57,655 bases of DNA, taken from the IMG/VR virus record IMGVR_UViG_3300033144_001394, positions 1 to 57,655 of that record. One strand, 5' to 3'. The position numbers were made by a program, and so were the translations under genes. This document shows positions 55,310 to 57,655 of this stretch, one piece after another (the first letter of the stretch is position 1; each line of letters starts with the position of its first letter). The DNA is from a virus. The notes under the pieces are model-generated. The model was not told where the DNA came from and ran no database searches. It worked only from the letters and a program-made list of their open reading frames with translations.

Positions 55310-56013
55310 CACCAAGTAATTTCACAATCGTGCTGTTGCTTAAGAACAACATTTACCTGGTTGAATACATTACCACTATCCCAGCTCTCCTTGTTGTTAT
55401 GAGCAGCTGATGCAGGATCTGTTGTAATAAATTTATAATTGCTTTGGGATACTGATTTAGCCCAGTCTCTTGCCTTAGCTCCCATGAACACATAGATTAA
55501 TCCCATATGTTTGAATGCTAGTTGATCAAGTACATGTGCTAAGAATGGTGCCCATAACTTGTAATGCATGCCGGGTGTACCAACATGTGTTGTGAATGCT
55601 ATATTAAGCATTAATACTCCTTGGTTACTCCACCGTTTAAGGTCTGGATCTTTTTCATATTCTGCCTTATATACGGTTTCTTCTATTTCCTTGAAGATGT
55701 ATTTAAGTGAAGGCTGTGGTTTCTTTGTATTACTGCAGGAAAATGCTATCCCATCAGCTACTCCAGCTTGGGGATACGGATCCTGTCCTAATATTATAAC
55801 CTTTAACTGGTCATAAGGGCACTCTTCAAACGCACGTAGTACCTGCTTAAGTCCTGGTGTAAATCGTTCTCCATTTTGACTCTCGTCCCATAAGGTTTTA
55901 AGAATGTCAAGAAATTCATCACCCATGATGAATGTCTTTAGTACTTCAGCCCAACCTGAAGGCTTAAGCTTTTCATACATTTGTTTTTGGTAATCTTTAA
56001 GATCTACGCTCAT
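55309..56013 (-). CDS. ung: uracil-DNA glycosylase, family 1, catalytic His replaced
   Basis: 234 residues from ATG 56013 (MSVDLKDYQKQ), preferred over an ATG at 56052 that lies across the divergent gene's start. The water-activating motif GQDPYP (76-81, D78) is intact, as are GIAFSCSN and LMLNIAFTTH. The C-terminal loop that reads H-P-S-P or H-P-A in family members is here ITTDPASAAH, so Asp199 (codon GAT, 55417-55419) stands where the catalytic His is expected. Either activity is reduced or His205 or another residue compensates; vaccinia D4 shows that viral UNG proteins can also serve as replication factors. The gene is coupled to the helicase by an overlapping TGATG. Confidence 0.9.
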   Translation of the reverse strand: MSVDLKDYQKQMYEKLKPSGWAEVLKTFIMGDEFLDILKTLWDESQNGERFTPGLKQVLRAFEECPYDQLKVIILGQDPYPQAGVADGIAFSCSNTKKPQPSLKYIFKEIEETVYKAEYEKDPDLKRWSNQGVLMLNIAFTTHVGTPGMHYKLWAPFLAHVLDQLAFKHMGLIYVFMGAKARDWAKSVSQSNYKFITTDPASAAHNNKESWDSGNVFNQVNVVLKQQHDCEITW

Positions 56014-56040
56014 ATTAAATAAATTTAGTAAGTTTGTCTC

Positions 56041-56358
56041 ATGATTAAGCATGAAGTTACTGGTGTTAGAAAAGACGCCATTATTAAAATAGAAGTAAGC
56101 GCCGGATTCTTCTTTAGAATTTCACAACTTCTCCTTGAATATGGTGCAGAACATTTTCCTGGTGCTGAATTAAAAGATGTAATGGAGTTTCTTAAAGAAG
56201 GAAATCCTCGTACTAATTATGAGTACCATCTAATAACACTGCTTTCTTTAGTACACGAGCTTGAGACTCAGGCTAAAGAACAAGATCTTATCATAACTGA
56301 AGAGGTGGAGATTGATCTTGCTGAGTCTGATTCTGATACTCCGGAAACTTCCCCCTAA
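56041..56358 (+). CDS. small hypothetical protein on the plus strand, 105 aa
   Basis: Starts MIKHEVTGVRKDAIIKIEVS, then two predicted helices (FFFRISQLLLEYGAEHF and EYHLITLLSLVHELETQA) and an acidic tail (EEVEIDLAESDSD). Family not recognised. It is divergent from ung (27 nt between the starts) and convergent with the 152-residue gene, overlapping it by 68 nt. A TAAGTTTG at 56029-56036 matches the Bacteroidota -7 consensus TAnnTTTG, but without a -33 element at proper spacing. Confidence 0.6.
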   Translation: MIKHEVTGVRKDAIIKIEVSAGFFFRISQLLLEYGAEHFPGAELKDVMEFLKEGNPRTNYEYHLITLLSLVHELETQAKEQDLIITEEVEIDLAESDSDTPETSP

Positions 56359-56749
56359 AGTTAATTCCTACAAAGTCTCCTATCTGGATAATGGTCTGTA
56401 TGACCAGTCCGAGATCCTCCTTAGATAAATCACCAAAGGACGCGCAGTATTCTGCTCCTCTATTATTGGTCCAACACAACCCAGTCTCCCGTTTAATGTT
56501 CTTCTTCATCTCAGCAAAGGTGGCGCCGCTATCGTTGGCTAGCTCTCTGATACACGGATGTATCTTCGCCAGCTGTAGGTTGGTTCCATCGTCTTTCATT
56601 GCCTGGAAGAAGTATTCCACTTCTTGTCCTTCTGCCAGGTTCTTAATGAACTCATCATAGATAGCCTCGTGGCCTTTACTGATGTGAATCATCTTACCAT
56701 CCTCCTTCTTAAGGCGTACGGCTAGTATGTCGTGTTTATGATCTGTCAT
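56291..56749 (-). CDS. hypothetical phage protein, 152 aa
   Basis: The central segment IHPCIRELANDSGATFAEMK, followed by a Cys-containing loop and SFGDLSKEDLGLVIQTIIQI, resembles a small protein family recurrent in phage replication regions that I know only as conserved hypothetical, distantly NinB-like in arrangement. The C-terminus is a Gln/Pro tail (NQTQQDQSPPLQL) encoded in the overlap with the convergent plus-strand gene. It starts 5 nt after the stop of the PAPS-reductase-like gene. Function unknown. Confidence 0.65.
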   Translation of the reverse strand: MTDHKHDILAVRLKKEDGKMIHISKGHEAIYDEFIKNLAEGQEVEYFFQAMKDDGTNLQLAKIHPCIRELANDSGATFAEMKKNIKRETGLCWTNNRGAEYCASFGDLSKEDLGLVIQTIIQIGDFVGINFRGKFPEYQNQTQQDQSPPLQL

Positions 56750-56754
56750 AATAA

Positions 56755-57655
56755 TTAGGTTGGTCCACAGCTGTCACCATAAGCGCCTGCTGGTATTGTC
56801 CAATGGTTAGTAAATATGCTAAGTTTATAAATCTTAGAGGTTGATACAAACATCCAGAACTGCGTAATAGAGGGATAAGGTTGACCTGATTTAATTAGCG
56901 TCCGTAGATCCTCTGCGCGTTTCATGGTGTATCCAAAGTCATTCTCCAGCTCAATCATTCTCTCCCCTATCTCAGGGCTGATTGAGTATGCGCTAGCGAA
57001 TTGATTCTTGTTACCAAAGATACAAAACTTACAGGACACTCTGCCCCATCCCATGTAATATGCTGGATGTACTTTGATCTTGTATTTTTTAATGATTGTC
57101 CAGACCTGTTCTTCTGTCCAGTCACGGATAGGACGCCACCTTTCTACGTGACGTGTACTACTGGCTGCTTTGTCTGGTTCTAAGATAGCAGAACCCGCTC
57201 GAGCTTTACTTTCCTCACCTCTCTCACCTGATAATGTCAGGGTTCTGATGTTGTCAAAGCGTTTCTGATTTCGCAAGGCAGTTGCTCCTACGTCGATCTT
57301 CAAGTATGAAGAACACCATCTTACTGATAAGTTTGGTGAGATCTGTGGGAACTTGCGTCTGGTAGATTTCTTACCTCGCGTTCCACCCTTGGAGTCTTTA
57401 CCTGTAGGTGTCTCCCAATGCATAGGAGCTGTCTTCTCATCTTCTCGGAGCATCTCCCGTAAGAATCCACCCTCCTTATAGGAGAAGTAGATCGGTACCT
57501 GGAATGCCTCTGCAAATTTCCTGCAGTAATCTGGTGTACATTCCCAGTCCATAAAGGTCTCGCCGTCGCCATCTATATCATGATGCCATAGTTCAATCTT
57601 CTCTCTGTCTACTCCTTCTTCTAATAGATGAAGGAAGCAGGCCATAGAATCTTTA
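56755..57655 (-). CDS. PAPS-reductase-like PP-loop protein, 5' partial
   Basis: The frame is open to the right edge, where the last codons read KDSMACFLHLL: the end of the PP-loop motif SGGxDS, whose first half must lie beyond the window. The visible 300 residues include DIDGDGETFMDWE, a basic Gly/Lys linker, WCSSYLK, TLSGERGEESKARA, RHVERWRPIRDW and GWGRVSCKFCIFGNKNQFA with a CxxC pair. These are features of the adenine-nucleotide alpha-hydrolase/PAPS-reductase group widespread in phages and related to DndC of DNA phosphorothioation. Nucleotide adenylation or sulfur transfer to a nucleic acid or cofactor is plausible; the substrate is unknown. The ATG at 57645 is internal, not the start. Confidence 0.85.
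   Translation of the reverse strand, partial: KDSMACFLHLLEEGVDREKIELWHHDIDGDGETFMDWECTPDYCRKFAEAFQVPIYFSYKEGGFLREMLREDEKTAPMHWETPTGKDSKGGTRGKKSTRRKFPQISPNLSVRWCSSYLKIDVGATALRNQKRFDNIRTLTLSGERGEESKARAGSAILEPDKAASSTRHVERWRPIRDWTEEQVWTIIKKYKIKVHPAYYMGWGRVSCKFCIFGNKNQFASAYSISPEIGERMIELENDFGYTMKRAEDLRTLIKSGQPYPSITQFWMFVSTSKIYKLSIFTNHWTIPAGAYGDSCGPT

Noticed and set aside
56014-56052. ung start at 56052
   Set aside because: It would run across the start of the divergent plus-strand gene; ATG 56013 follows an AT-rich leader and begins close to the family's usual N-terminus.
56344-56367. Hairpin around AACTT/AAGTT as a terminator between convergent genes
   Set aside because: Only a 5-bp core stem and no T-run; could be chance.
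1-57655. tRNA genes, CRISPR arrays, integrase, insertion sequences or a diversity-generating retroelement
   Set aside because: No cloverleaf-like sequence, repeat-spacer pattern, recombinase, transposase or reverse transcriptase motifs were seen on either strand.

Overview
The window reads as part of a crAss-like phage (order Crassvirales) genome whose host is probably a Bacteroidota bacterium. The main evidence is a 3584-residue protein carrying the G-S-D-F-D-x-D-K signature of the crAss-like virion RNA polymerase, flanked by two other giant proteins (1910 and 2586 residues). An opposite-strand replication module holds family B DNA polymerase, DnaG-like primase, Dda/RecD-like helicase, Sak4-like ATPase, a RuvC-like resolvase and uracil-DNA glycosylase. 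The DNA is AT-rich, start codons follow AT-rich leaders without Shine-Dalgarno sequences, and both TAG and TGA end genes, so the standard bacterial code applies. No capsid, portal, terminase, integrase, tRNA or CRISPR array is visible.

Layout. (1) 1-10470, plus strand: a block of large virion/cargo-type proteins. The first three are full of short x-x-Gly-Gly motifs. A GIY-YIG homing endonuclease gene sits exactly at the 5' end of the fourth and repeats its first seven residues with different codons. Two reading-frame breaks lie here, near 2992-3017 and 10105-10117. (2) 10482-34733, plus strand: three giant genes almost end to end, carrying at least four HExxH zincin motifs, the RNA polymerase active site and a possible ADP-ribosyltransferase-like segment. 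(3) 34758-34799: a strong hairpin terminator where the two transcription blocks converge. (4) 34795-50676, minus strand: replication and recombination genes plus a MoxR-type AAA+ ATPase coupled to a metallopeptidase-VWA protein, several small conserved proteins and an HNH homing endonuclease. (5) 50677-51777: a divergent control region and a short plus-strand cassette that looks like lysis genes (holin-like, then two overlapping spanin-like genes). (6) 51754-57655, minus strand: small unknown genes, helicase, uracil-DNA glycosylase and a PAPS-reductase-like protein cut by the window edge; one small plus-strand gene lies at 56041.

How it fits together (inference from known crAss-like phages): the giant proteins are packaged and ejected so that the virion polymerase transcribes the early genes. 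The minus-strand enzymes then replicate and recombine the genome. The right-hand plus-strand cassette disrupts the envelope. The most interesting points are the recoded duplicate start at the GIY-YIG insertion, the repeated zincin domains in the ejected giants, the Gly-Gly motif series and the phage-borne MoxR/VWA-zincin pair.
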